64,000 bases of DNA from Streptomyces sp. TLI_146 (lineage in GTDB: Bacteria > Actinomycetota > Actinomycetes > Streptomycetales > Streptomycetaceae): positions 4,774,001 to 4,838,000 of the forward strand of contig NZ_PJMX01000001.1 of NCBI RefSeq assembly GCF_002846415.1, read 5' to 3'. This document shows positions 32,718 to 41,984 of this stretch, one piece after another; position 1 is the first letter of the stretch; each line of letters opens with the position of its first letter. The notes under the pieces are model-generated. The model ran no database searches and was not told where the DNA came from. It worked only from the letters and a program-made list of their open reading frames with translations. Made by a program: the position numbers and the translations under genes.

Positions 32718-35700
32718 CGATCGACCCGCGACTGCTCCGCTACGCCCGGGCCACCCGTCTCTTCCTCGCGGCCGTCGTCGCCCTCGGCCTGGTCGGGGCG
32801 GGGCTGGTCGTCGCGCAGGCGATGCTCATCGCCGAAGTGGTGGTGGGGGCGTTCCAGGACGACCTCGGCGCCGGTGGGCTGCGGACGCCCCTGCTGCTGC
32901 TCGGGGCGGTCGCGGTCGGGCGGGGGCTGGTGTCCTGGCTGACCGAGCTGGCCGCCCACCGGGCGAGCGCCGCGGTCAAGTCGGAGCTGCGGGGACGGCT
33001 TCTGGAGCGGGCGGCCCTGCTGGGGCCCGAGTGGCTCAGCGGCCAGCGGACCGGTTCGCTGGTCGCGCTGGCCACCCGCGGGGTGGACGCGCTCGACGAC
33101 TACTTCTCGCGCTATCTGCCGCAGTTGGGGCTCGCGGTGGTGGTGCCGGTGGCGGTGCTGGCCAGGATCGTCACCGAGGACTGGGTGTCGGCGGCGACCA
33201 TCGTTGTCACCCTGCCGCTCATTCCGCTCTTCATGGCACTGATCGGCTGGGCCACCCAGGCGCAGACGGACCGCCAGTGGCGGCTCCTCTCCCGGCTGTC
33301 CGGGCACTTCCTGGACGTGGTCGCCGGGCTGCCGACGCTCAAGGTGTTCGGCCGGGCCAAGGCGCAGGCCGAATCGATCCGGACGATCACCTCGGAATAC
33401 CGCCGGGCCACGCTGAAGACCCTGCGGATCGCGTTCCTGTCGTCGTTCGCGCTGGAGCTCCTCGCGACGCTGTCGGTGGCGTTGGTCGCCGTCGGCATCG
33501 GTATGCGCCTGGTCCACGGCGATCTGGACCTCTATACGGGGCTGGTGATCCTGGTCCTCGCCCCGGAGGCGTATCTGCCGCTGCGGCAGGTCGGCGCGCA
33601 GTACCACGCGGCGGCGGAGGGCCTGGCGGCCGCCGAGGAGATCTTCGAGGTCCTGGAGACGCCGCTGCCCGAGGGCGGTACGGGCGCGGTGCCGGCGGGC
33701 CCCGTGCGGATCGAGGTCGACGGGGTGACTGTCCGTCATCCGGGCCGGATGGAACCGTCGTTGGCGGCCGCGTCGCTGACGGTCGAGCCGGGTGAGACGG
33801 TGGCGCTGACCGGGCCGAGCGGCGTGGGGAAGTCGACGCTTCTCGGCGCGGTGCTGGGCTTCGTGGCGCCGGACGAGGGCCGGGTGCGGATCTCCGGCAC
33901 CGATCTGGACGCGCTCTCGCTGGAGCAGTGGCGCGAGCGGATCGCCTGGGTGCCCCAGCGGCCGCATCTGTTCGCCGGGACGATCGCGGAGAACGTACGC
34001 CTGGCACGGCCGGACGCGCCCGACACGGCGGTACGGGACGCCCTGCGGGACGCGGGCGCCCTGGAGTTCGTGACCGCGCTGCCCGAAGGCCTGGAGACCG
34101 AGCTCGGGGAGGGCGGCGCCGGGCTCTCGGCCGGGCAGCGCCAACGGCTGGCCCTGGCAAGGGCGTTCCTCGCCGACCGGCCGGTCCTGCTGCTCGACGA
34201 GCCGACGGCGGCACTGGACGGGGCGACCGAGGCGGGCATCGTGGACGCGGTGCGCAGGCTGTCGGCGGGCCGCACCGTCCTGCTGGTGGTCCACCGCCCC
34301 GCCCTGCTCGCGGTCGCGGACCGGGTGGTGGAACTGCGGCCGGGCGGGGGTGGGGGCGGCGAGGCGGCGCGCGGGGCCGGTGAGGTGGCCGTCGCGACGA
34401 CTTCCCGTGCTGAGGTTTCCGTACCGGCTCCGGCTTCGGCTTCGGCCTCGGCCCCGGAGCTGTTCACGGCTTCTGCTTCTGGTGGGCGGGCCGCCCCCCG
34501 GGACGTGCTCGCGCGGGTGCGCGGGGCCGCCGGAGGGCTGCGCGGGCGCCTCGCGCTGGCGTTGGTGCTGGGGGCGTTGGCGCTCGGCTCGGCCGTGGGG
34601 CTGATGGCGGTGTCCGGGTGGCTCATCTCGCGGGCCTCCGAACAGCCGCCGGTGCTGTATCTGATGGTGGCCGTGACGGCGACCCGGGCGTTCGGCATCG
34701 GGCGGGCCGTGTTCCGGTACGCCGAGCGGCTGGTGTCCCACGACGCGGTGCTGCGGATGCTCGCCGAGGTGCGCGTCGCGGTGTACCGCAGGCTGGAGCG
34801 GATCGCCCCGGCGGGGCTGCGCTCCACCCGGCGCGGTGATCTGCTGTCCCGCCTGGTCGCGGACGTGGACCAGCTCCAGGACTACTGGCTGCGGTGGGCG
34901 CTGCCGGCCGCCGTGGCCGTGGTGGTCTCGGTGGCCAGTGCAGGGTTCACCGCCTGGCTGCTGCCCGAGGCCGGGGCGGTGCTCGCGATCGGACTGCTGG
35001 TCGCCGGAGTGGCCGTGCCGATGGTCAGCGGCGCGTGCGCACGCCGGGTCGAGCGCCAACTGGCGCCCGCACGCGGCCTTCTGGCCACCCGGGTGGCCGA
35101 TCTGCTCACCGGAACGGGCGAGTTGACGGTCGCGGGCGCGCTCGGCCGCCGTACCCGGGAGGCGAAGGACGCCGACTCGGCGCTCACGCGGATCGCGTCG
35201 CGGGCCGCCGCCGCCATCGCGCTCGGCGGCGGTCTCTCCGCGCTGACCTGCGGACTGACCGTGGCGGCTGCCGCCCTCGTCGGGGTTCAGGCGGTCGCCG
35301 ACGGGCGCCTGGACGGGGTGCGGCTCGCCGTCGTGGTCCTGGTGCCGCTCGCCGCCTTCGAAGCCGTCAACGGCCTGCCGCTCGCCGTCCAGGCGCGCCA
35401 GCGGGTCCGGCGCAGCGCTGAACGGGTGTACGAGGTGCTCGACGCGCCCGTGCCCGTACGGGAGCCGGAGCACCCGGCCGCCGCGCCCGCCTCGCCCTTC
35501 CCCCTGGAGGTGCGCGGGCTGGCGGCCCGGTACGACGGGCAGAGCCGGGACGCGCTGAGCGACTTCACGCTGACGCTCACCCCGGGCCGGCGCGTCGCCG
35601 TCGTCGGGACCTCCGGCTCCGGCAAGACCACCCTCGCTCAGGTGCTGCTGCGCTTCCTGGACGCGCGCGAGGGCACATACCGGATCGGCGGGAAGGACGC

Positions 35701-36253
35701 GGCGGAGCTCGCGGGCGACGACGTCCGGCGCTTGGTCGGCCTCTGCGCCCAGGACGCCCACCTCTTCGACAGCTCCGTACGCGAGAACCTGCGGCTGGCC
35801 CGTACCGACGCGGACGAGGACGCGCTGCGCGACGCGCTGGCGGCGGCCCGGCTGCTCGACTGGGTGGACGGGCTGCCCGACGGCCTCGACACGCTCGTCG
35901 GGGAGCACGGCGCCCGGCTCTCGGGCGGCCAGCGCCAGCGGCTCGCGCTGGCCCGCGCGCTCCTGGCCGACTTCCCGGTCCTCGTCCTGGACGAGCCCGC
36001 CGAGCACCTGGACCTGGCGACGGCCGACGCGCTCACGGCGGATCTGTTGCGGGCGACTGAGGGCCGGACGACGGTGCTGATCACCCACCGGCTGCGCGGC
36101 CTGGACGCCGTGGACGAGGTGGTGGTGCTGGCCGAGGGCCGGGTGGTGCAGCGCGGGGCGTACGACGAGCTCGCCCTGGTCGACGGGGAGCTGCGGCGGA
36201 TGCTGGAGCGCGAGCGCGACAGCGACCTCCTCCAGGAGGCCCGCCCGGCCTGA
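32711..36253 (+). CDS. cydCD: fused CydD-CydC ABC transporter
   Basis: A 1,180-residue fusion of two ABC half-transporters needed to assemble cytochrome bd; CydDC exports cysteine/glutathione and may handle haem. The first half has Walker A GPSGVGKSTL, signature LSAGQRQRLALARAFL and Walker B LLLDEPTAALD. The second has GTSGSGKTTL, LSGGQRQRLALARALL and LVLDEPAEHLD, each after about six helices. A low-complexity alanine/serine linker joins them near residue 570. I chose GTG 32711, nine bases after GAGGGG. The ATG at 32702 has that box directly abutting it. CydC and CydD are separate in many bacteria, fused in Streptomyces. Confidence 0.93.
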   Translation: MKPIDPRLLRYARATRLFLAAVVALGLVGAGLVVAQAMLIAEVVVGAFQDDLGAGGLRTPLLLLGAVAVGRGLVSWLTELAAHRASAAVKSELRGRLLERAALLGPEWLSGQRTGSLVALATRGVDALDDYFSRYLPQLGLAVVVPVAVLARIVTEDWVSAATIVVTLPLIPLFMALIGWATQAQTDRQWRLLSRLSGHFLDVVAGLPTLKVFGRAKAQAESIRTITSEYRRATLKTLRIAFLSSFALELLATLSVALVAVGIGMRLVHGDLDLYTGLVILVLAPEAYLPLRQVGAQYHAAAEGLAAAEEIFEVLETPLPEGGTGAVPAGPVRIEVDGVTVRHPGRMEPSLAAASLTVEPGETVALTGPSGVGKSTLLGAVLGFVAPDEGRVRISGTDLDALSLEQWRERIAWVPQRPHLFAGTIAENVRLARPDAPDTAVRDALRDAGALEFVTALPEGLETELGEGGAGLSAGQRQRLALARAFLADRPVLLLDEPTAALDGATEAGIVDAVRRLSAGRTVLLVVHRPALLAVADRVVELRPGGGGGGEAARGAGEVAVATTSRAEVSVPAPASASASAPELFTASASGGRAAPRDVLARVRGAAGGLRGRLALALVLGALALGSAVGLMAVSGWLISRASEQPPVLYLMVAVTATRAFGIGRAVFRYAERLVSHDAVLRMLAEVRVAVYRRLERIAPAGLRSTRRGDLLSRLVADVDQLQDYWLRWALPAAVAVVVSVASAGFTAWLLPEAGAVLAIGLLVAGVAVPMVSGACARRVERQLAPARGLLATRVADLLTGTGELTVAGALGRRTREAKDADSALTRIASRAAAAIALGGGLSALTCGLTVAAAALVGVQAVADGRLDGVRLAVVVLVPLAAFEAVNGLPLAVQARQRVRRSAERVYEVLDAPVPVREPEHPAAAPASPFPLEVRGLAARYDGQSRDALSDFTLTLTPGRRVAVVGTSGSGKTTLAQVLLRFLDAREGTYRIGGKDAAELAGDDVRRLVGLCAQDAHLFDSSVRENLRLARTDADEDALRDALAAARLLDWVDGLPDGLDTLVGEHGARLSGGQRQRLALARALLADFPVLVLDEPAEHLDLATADALTADLLRATEGRTTVLITHRLRGLDAVDEVVVLAEGRVVQRGAYDELALVDGELRRMLERERDSDLLQEARPA

Positions 36254-36336
36254 GACGGGTCCGTGCCGGGGCTCCGCCCTCGCCTCGCGTCAGGCCCGAC
36301 TTTCCTCGCCAATTGGGACTTACTAGGCTCAAGGGC

Positions 36337-38067
36337 ATGTCAGTGCCGGATCCGAAGGACTCCCAGGACACCAAGGACCAGGACGCGCTCGACGCGGCGA
36401 CCCTGGCCACCCGAAGCCTCCAGGGTCTGTCCACCGAGCTCACCGCGCGCGTGCCGCAGCTGCTCGAAGCGATGCGTTCCGTCGGTACCGGCCTGGAGCT
36501 GCACTCCACGCTCGACCGGATCTGCGAGACCGCCGCAGAGCTGGCCGACGCGAAGTACGCGGCGATCGGGGTCGTCGACGAGTCGGGCACGGGGCTCTCC
36601 GACTTCGTGACGTACGGCGTCACGTTCGAGGAGGCCGCCGCCATCGGCCGACGTCCGGACGGCCACCGGGGGCTGCTCGGCTGGCTGATCCACCACCCCG
36701 AGCCGCTGCGGCTCGGGAACCTCTCCGCGGATCCGCGCTCGGCCGGGTTCCCCGCACACCATCCACCGATGCGGACCTTCCTCGGGGTTCCCATCCGGGT
36801 GCAGGGCGAGGTCTTCGGGAACCTCTACCTCACGGAGAAGAACGGCGGAGCCGACTTCAACGACTACGACCTGCACATGGTGCGGGTGCTGGCCACCGAG
36901 GCGGGGATCGCGATCGGCAACGCCCGGCTGTACGAGGCGGCGCGTCAGCGCGAGCGGTGGATCGACGGATCGGTCGCCGTCACCACCGCGCTGCTCTCGG
37001 GCGGCGACGCGGACGACGCCCTGGAAGTCGTCGCCGAGCAGGCCCGCAACCTCGCGGACTCCGACGCCGGAATCGTGCTGCTGCCCGCCGAGGAGGGCGG
37101 CCTGGAGATCGTCGCCGTCTCCTCCGACGAACCCGGCTCGGTGCTGGGCGTGGTGATTCCCCCGGAGAGCCCCGTCGTCGCCACGCTCCTGGAGGGCGAG
37201 GCGGTCTTCGTGGACGACGCGGCGACCGACGCCCGGATGATCACCAAACTCGCGGAGCGGTACGGGCCGAGCATGATGCTGCCGCTCCACAGCGGCGGCC
37301 GGGTGCTGGGCGCGCTCGCCACCCCGCGTGCGCGGGGAAGCCGCCCGTTCACGGAGGCGGAACGGACGCTGGCCACCCAGTTCGCCTCGCAGGCCGCGCT
37401 CGCGCTGATGATGGCGGAGGCGCAGCGCGACAGGGAGCGGCTCGCGGTGTACGAGGACCGCGACCGGATCGCCCGGGACCTCCACGACCTGGTCATCCAG
37501 CGGCTGTTCGCCACCGGGATGATGCTGGAGGGCGCCCAGCGCAAGTCGGTCGTGCCCGAGGTGCAGAAGGGCGTCGGCAAGGCCGTCGACGAGCTGGACG
37601 TGACGATCCAGGAGATCCGCACGGCGATCTTCGCCCTCCAGCAGGGGCCGGCCGAGGCGCCCTCCGGGCTGCGCACCCGGGTCCTGCGGGAGATCAACAT
37701 GGCGGCCGTCCCGCTCGGCTTCAAACCCGCGCACCGCTTCGTCGGCCCGGTCGACGCCCTGGTCGGGGAGCTGACCGGCAAGAACCTCATCGCGGCCCTG
37801 CGCGAGGCGCTGTCCAACGCCTTCCGTCACGCCGGTGCCTCGCGTATCGAGGTCGTCGTGGACGCCACCGTCCAGCTCCCGGACGGGAGTCAGGGCGTGC
37901 GGCTCAGCGTCGCGGACGACGGCGTCGGCATCCCCGAGGGCGGCCGCCGCAGCGGCCTGCGCAACCTGCGGCGGCGCGCGGAGGCGCTGGGCGGATCCAG
38001 CACGTACGGGCCCGGCACCGGGGACGACGGCGGTGGGACGACAGTGGTGTGGGAGGCCCCGCTGTAG
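36337..38067 (+). CDS. GAF-domain sensor histidine kinase (NarL-type)
   Basis: A 576-residue cytoplasmic kinase. Two GAF domains (about residues 50-190 and 215-360, the first with GFPAHHPPMRTFLGVPI) are followed by a HisKA_3 box with the phospho-histidine in DRIARDLHDLVIQRLF near residue 383, and a GHKL ATPase ending SVADDGVGIPEGG and SGLRNLRRRAEALGG. It resembles the DevS/DosT kinases of mycobacteria, which sense gas or redox through haem in the GAF domain. No response regulator is adjacent. Proximity to cyd suggests redox sensing, but that is inference. The ATG at 36337 has AAGGG upstream. Confidence 0.88.
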   Translation: MSVPDPKDSQDTKDQDALDAATLATRSLQGLSTELTARVPQLLEAMRSVGTGLELHSTLDRICETAAELADAKYAAIGVVDESGTGLSDFVTYGVTFEEAAAIGRRPDGHRGLLGWLIHHPEPLRLGNLSADPRSAGFPAHHPPMRTFLGVPIRVQGEVFGNLYLTEKNGGADFNDYDLHMVRVLATEAGIAIGNARLYEAARQRERWIDGSVAVTTALLSGGDADDALEVVAEQARNLADSDAGIVLLPAEEGGLEIVAVSSDEPGSVLGVVIPPESPVVATLLEGEAVFVDDAATDARMITKLAERYGPSMMLPLHSGGRVLGALATPRARGSRPFTEAERTLATQFASQAALALMMAEAQRDRERLAVYEDRDRIARDLHDLVIQRLFATGMMLEGAQRKSVVPEVQKGVGKAVDELDVTIQEIRTAIFALQQGPAEAPSGLRTRVLREINMAAVPLGFKPAHRFVGPVDALVGELTGKNLIAALREALSNAFRHAGASRIEVVVDATVQLPDGSQGVRLSVADDGVGIPEGGRRSGLRNLRRRAEALGGSSTYGPGTGDDGGGTTVVWEAPL

Positions 38068-38188
38068 GAGCGGGCCGGGAGTCGGCCCAACCCCGAGCTA
38101 CGAAAAGGCGTGGGCTTCCTCTGTGTGGGCGGCCTCTACCCCGTATCCCTACGCCACTTGGGGGGAGCGGCCCCCCGGCGAGAGGTGT

Positions 38189-38202
38189 GTTTCACGTGAA
38201 AC
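38189..38202. other. parS (ParB-binding site)
   Basis: Perfect GTTTCACGTGAAAC between the histidine kinase and the M23 peptidase gene, ending directly before an ATG that is in frame with the peptidase. Confidence 0.93.
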
Positions 38203-38229
38203 ATGCTCCGGCCGCGCGACGATCCGGGC

Positions 38230-39309
38230 ATGCGTCTCGGACACCTGTGCAGGGCCCTCACGCTGGTCCTGTGCGTCATCGCCGGGCCGCTGACTCCCGT
38301 CGCCACGGCCGCCGACGACCCCGATGTGCCCCGTACGAGCCTGGCGGTGGCACGGCTCTATCGGGACGCCGCCCAGGCGACCACCGCGTACGAGCAGGGC
38401 AGACGCGCGGCCGAGGCCCAGCGGGCGAAGGCGGAGTGGCTCGACCGGCTCCTCGCCGACCGGCGGCGCGATCTCGTACGGCTCCATGACGACATGGGCC
38501 GGGTGGCCCGCGCGCAGTACCGGACCGGCGGGAACATCGCGTACACCGCACAGCTGCTGCTCGCCGACGACCCCGAGGAGCTGATGCGCGGTCAGCGGCT
38601 CGCCTGGCAGGCCGACATGGCCGTGACCCGGCTCTACGGGAAGGCGCGCCGCGCGGAAGGGCGGCTCACCGCGGCCCAGCGGCGGGCCCAGGCCGCCTGG
38701 CGCGACCTCGCGGACCGCAGGGACCAGCTGGAGGGCATCAAGAGGTCCATCGCCGCGCGCCTGGAGGAGGCACGCTGGGAGCTCCAGGGCGAGGCCGACC
38801 GAAGCGTGGCGGCGGGCCAGTGCCGGGGTGCCGTACGCCTTGAGGAGCCGCCGGGGTCACGCCCCGCGAGCGCGTGGACGGCGCCCGTGGAGACGTACCG
38901 GCTGTCGGCGGGCTTCGACAGCGCGGGCGAGCGCTGGGCCCAGCGCCACACCGGCCAGGACTTCGCGGTGGACATCGGTACGCCCGTACGGGCGGTCGGC
39001 GCGGGCCGGGTCGTCTCCGTCTCGTGCGGCGGCGGCTTCGGGATCGAGGTCGTCGTCGGGCATCCCGGCGGCTACTACTCCCAGTACGCGCATCTGGCGG
39101 CGGTCACCGTGGACCAGGGCGACCGGGTGGCCACCGGTCAGTGGATCGGCCAGGCGGGCACCACCGGCAACTCGACCGGCCCGCACCTCCACTTCGAGAT
39201 CCGGCTCACCCCCGAGATGGGCTCGGCGGTCGATCCGGTGCGGTGGCTGGGCGAGCGCGGGGTGACACTGCGCAGCAACGCCGCCGAGCCGGAACCGGAC
39301 GGGTCGTGA
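38230..39309 (+). CDS. secreted M23 family peptidoglycan peptidase
   Basis: About 359 residues: a signal peptide (RLGHLCRALTLVLCVIAGPLTPVATAA), an alpha-helical coiled-coil region (about 40-190) and a C-terminal LytM domain. Zinc ligands are in RHTGQDFAVDIGTP and PHLHFEIR; GNSTGPHLHFE is the classical ending. The fold suggests a cell-wall endopeptidase, or an EnvC-like activator if a ligand is inactive. Both motifs look intact. I took the ATG at 38230 so that the signal peptide starts the protein; an ATG at 38203 adjacent to parS adds nine residues. Confidence 0.85.
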   Translation: MRLGHLCRALTLVLCVIAGPLTPVATAADDPDVPRTSLAVARLYRDAAQATTAYEQGRRAAEAQRAKAEWLDRLLADRRRDLVRLHDDMGRVARAQYRTGGNIAYTAQLLLADDPEELMRGQRLAWQADMAVTRLYGKARRAEGRLTAAQRRAQAAWRDLADRRDQLEGIKRSIAARLEEARWELQGEADRSVAAGQCRGAVRLEEPPGSRPASAWTAPVETYRLSAGFDSAGERWAQRHTGQDFAVDIGTPVRAVGAGRVVSVSCGGGFGIEVVVGHPGGYYSQYAHLAAVTVDQGDRVATGQWIGQAGTTGNSTGPHLHFEIRLTPEMGSAVDPVRWLGERGVTLRSNAAEPEPDGS

Positions 39310-39383
39310 CGCCGGTGTGCCGCCTACGCGCGCGTGGCTGCGGGTTGCTGCGGCAGTGCGGCTCAGAGGTCAGGGGGCAGGGG

Positions 39384-40253
39384 TCAGAGGGAGGCGAGGA
39401 TCCGCTCGATGACGACCGCGACGCCGTCGTCGTTGTTGGCGACCGTGTGGCCCGAGGCGGCGGCCACGACGTCCGGGTGGGCGTTGCCCATGGCGTAGGA
39501 GGTGCCCGCCCAGGTGAGCATTTCCACGTCGTTGGGCATGTCGCCGAAGGCGACGACCTCGGCCGGGGTGATGCCGCGCTCGGCGCAGCACAGTTCGAGC
39601 GTGGACGCCTTGGAGACGCCGGGGCCGCTGATCTCCAGGAGGGCGGTCGGGCTGGACCGGGTGATCTCGGCGCGCGCCCCCACGGCCTTGCGGGCCAGCG
39701 CGAGGAAGTCATCGGGCGGCAGCTCGGGGTGGTGGGCGAGCACCTTGAGGATGGGCTCGTCGACCGTGTCGGCGTCCTCGGCCAGCAGCTTCTCGGCGGG
39801 CGCGATGCTGCTGGCGGCGTCCATCAGCATCGGGGGATACGCCAGTTCGTGGTGGAGCCCGCCGGTCTGCTCGACGGCGAAGGACGTGCCCGGGGCGGCG
39901 GCGCGCAGGATCTCGACGACATCCAGGGCGGCCGCACGGTCCAGTGGGCGGACCTTGACGAACCGGTGCTCGTCGACACTGCCGTGCAGATCGACGACGG
40001 CCGCGCCGTTGCCGCAGATGGCCAGGCCGTGGCCGTGGACGTGGTCACTGACGACGTCCATCCAGCGGGCGGGGCGGCCGGTGACGAAGAAGACCTCGAT
40101 GCCCGCCTCCTCGGCGGCCGCGAGCGCCGCGACCGTACGCTCCGAGACGGACTTGTCGTCGCGCAGCAGCGTGCCGTCCAGATCGGTCGCGATGAGCCGG
40201 GGGACGACGGGGGCGGGCTGCTCGGTCGGGAGGGGCTCGGTAGCTGAGGTCAC
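39384..40253 (-). CDS. HAD-IIB (Cof-type) phosphatase
   Basis: A 289-residue HAD phosphatase of the Cof/YbiV type. Motif I is LIATDLDGTLLRDD, motif II VTGRPARW, motif IV VVAFGDMPNDVEML, and the large C2 cap lies between. These enzymes hydrolyse sugar or nucleotide phosphates. A paralogue, about as long and with the same motifs, lies at 53307-54128. I prefer the GTG at 40253, with GGGAGA nine bases upstream, over the ATG at 40262 that the same box would abut. Confidence 0.87.
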   Translation of the reverse strand: MTSATEPLPTEQPAPVVPRLIATDLDGTLLRDDKSVSERTVAALAAAEEAGIEVFFVTGRPARWMDVVSDHVHGHGLAICGNGAAVVDLHGSVDEHRFVKVRPLDRAAALDVVEILRAAAPGTSFAVEQTGGLHHELAYPPMLMDAASSIAPAEKLLAEDADTVDEPILKVLAHHPELPPDDFLALARKAVGARAEITRSSPTALLEISGPGVSKASTLELCCAERGITPAEVVAFGDMPNDVEMLTWAGTSYAMGNAHPDVVAAASGHTVANNDDGVAVVIERILASL

Positions 40254-40461
40254 AGATCCCATTCTCCCGTACACAGGTGCACGGGCGTGCGAGGGAGTGC
40301 ACAGGTGAGTACGCACGCGGGGGCGTGCGGGGCGCAGGGGGCGCATGGGGTTGCCGACCGCCCACGGCCAGGGACGGCGGGGCCCCAGGAGCTATGGCCG
40401 GCCCCCTGGAAGCCATGGAGGGACGCCGGGAGTGTCAGAGGGAGCCGTTAGTGTCGTAGGT

Positions 40462-41358
40462 ATGCGTCTGAGCACTGTGATTCTTCCGGTACGCCGCTGG
40501 CACGACGGCGGTCGCGACGAGTGGCTGCGAGCCGAGGAGCTGGGCTTCCACACCGCGTACACCTACGACCACCTGTCCTGGCGGACGTTCCGCGACAGGC
40601 CGTGGTTCGGCGCGGTGCCGACGCTGACCGCCGCTGCCGCCGCCACCTCGCGGATGCGGCTGGGCACGCTGGTCACCTCGCCGAACTTCAGGCACCCGGT
40701 GACCCTCGCCAAGGAACTGATAACGCTCGACGACGTCTCGAACGGCCGGATCACGCTCGGGATCGGGGCCGGTGGCAACGGCTTCGACGCCACCGCCCTG
40801 GGCCAGCAGGCGTGGACGCCGCGCGAGCGGGCCGACCGCTTCGCCGAATTCGTGCCGCTGCTCGACCGTCTGCTGACCGAGGAGGCGATGACGTCCGAGG
40901 GCACCTTCTACTCGGCCGTCGAGGCGCGCAACATCCCCGGCTGCGTGCAGCGGCCGCGGCTGCCGTTCGCGGTGGCGGCGACCGGTCCGCGCGGCCTGAA
41001 GCTGGCGGCGCGGCACGGGCAGGCGTGGGTGACCACGGGCGACCCGAAGCTCTTCGAGACGGGCACGCCCGACCAGTCGGTCGAGGCGATCCGCGGACAG
41101 ATCAAGAAGCTCGGCGAGGCCTGCGACGACATCGGCCGTGATGTGGACGAGCTGGACAAGATCCTGCTCACCGGTTTCACGCCGGAGCCCGGTCGGGTGC
41201 TGGAGTCACTCGACTCCTTCGTGGACTTCGCGGGCAGGCACTTCGAGCTCGGCGTGACGGAGATCGTTCTGCACGCGCCGATCCCGGACTCGACCTTCGC
41301 CGCCGACCGGAAGGTGTTCGAGCAGATCGCCACGGAGGGGCTGGCGCAGCTGCGCTGA
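40462..41358 (+). CDS. LLM-class flavin/F420-dependent oxidoreductase
   Basis: A 298-residue TIM-barrel oxidoreductase of the luciferase-like family. It opens MRLSTVILPVRRW with AEELGFHTAYTYDHLSW and has MRLGTLVTSPNFRHPVTLAKELITLDDVSNGRITLGIGAG, all typical of F420-dependent members. It likely uses F420 or FMN; the substrate is unknown. Only a weak GTAGG-like site precedes the ATG at 40462, so a leaderless transcript is possible. It converges on the hypothetical gene through a terminator. Confidence 0.87.
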   Translation: MRLSTVILPVRRWHDGGRDEWLRAEELGFHTAYTYDHLSWRTFRDRPWFGAVPTLTAAAAATSRMRLGTLVTSPNFRHPVTLAKELITLDDVSNGRITLGIGAGGNGFDATALGQQAWTPRERADRFAEFVPLLDRLLTEEAMTSEGTFYSAVEARNIPGCVQRPRLPFAVAATGPRGLKLAARHGQAWVTTGDPKLFETGTPDQSVEAIRGQIKKLGEACDDIGRDVDELDKILLTGFTPEPGRVLESLDSFVDFAGRHFELGVTEIVLHAPIPDSTFAADRKVFEQIATEGLAQLR

Positions 41359-41364
41359 CGCGGT

Positions 41365-41387
41365 GGGGGCGCGGACGGCGCGCCCCC
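41365..41387. terminator. bidirectional terminator hairpin
   Basis: GGGGGCGCG (41365-41373) pairs with CGCGCCCCC (41379-41387) around GACGG, seven bases after the LLM stop and followed by CTTCGTCTT. Confidence 0.65.
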
Positions 41388-41421
41388 CTTCGTCTTCCCC
41401 GTGTCCGCACCCCCGCGCGGC

Positions 41422-41883
41422 TCAGCTCTTGGCGCGTACGCGTCCGCTCAGCCAGGGCGTGAGCGTGCCGCCGAGGACGAGTTCCTTGTACGTCTCGTCG
41501 CCGGGAAGCGGCACCACCAGCCACCACCCCGGCGGGAAGAAGCGGCCCTTGACGTACGCCAGGTCGCCGTAGACCGAGCGGAGGAACGCGGGAACCGCGT
41601 CGCGCGGCACGTCGTGGAACTCCACCCCGTCGACCGTGATCTTCGCGTCGTCCTCCGCGAAGAGCTGCACGGTGACGGCGGGAGAGCCGCCGAGCTCGAC
41701 GAACGCCTCGTGCGGAAGCGAGCCGTCCGGGTCCAGGACGGTGAACGCCCCGGCCGAGCTGCGGCGTGAGGAGCGGTCGGCGCCGATGTCGTCGGTGACC
41801 TCGATGTCGAGGTTGTGCGCGCGGGCGACCTCGCGGATCGCGGCGACGGCGCTCTCGGTGCTGGGCAGACGCGGATGTGCCAT
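41422..41883 (-). CDS. conserved hypothetical protein
   Basis: A 153-residue soluble protein with no motif I recognise. The N-terminal part looks helical (STESAVAAIREVARAHNLDIEV). The remainder is beta-rich and includes ELGGSPAVTVQLF and RFFPPGWWLVVPLPGDETYKELVL. No signal peptide or membrane helix is seen. Codon use is normal for the region. It stands 101 bases downstream of the KptA gene on the same strand and could share its transcript. Confidence 0.72.
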   Translation of the reverse strand: MAHPRLPSTESAVAAIREVARAHNLDIEVTDDIGADRSSRRSSAGAFTVLDPDGSLPHEAFVELGGSPAVTVQLFAEDDAKITVDGVEFHDVPRDAVPAFLRSVYGDLAYVKGRFFPPGWWLVVPLPGDETYKELVLGGTLTPWLSGRVRAKS

Positions 41884-41984
41884 GCGTCGATCATCTCAGC
41901 CGGGGGCCATGCCCGGAGAGGCGTTCACCGACCGGCGTTCACCGACCGGCATGCGCCGACCGCTTGCCCTGGCAACGGCGGACC

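Noticed and set aside
32519..36088. 1,189-codon open frame on the minus strand
   Set aside because: Antisense shadow of cydCD; composition is Arg/Gly/Pro-rich and no family is recognisable.
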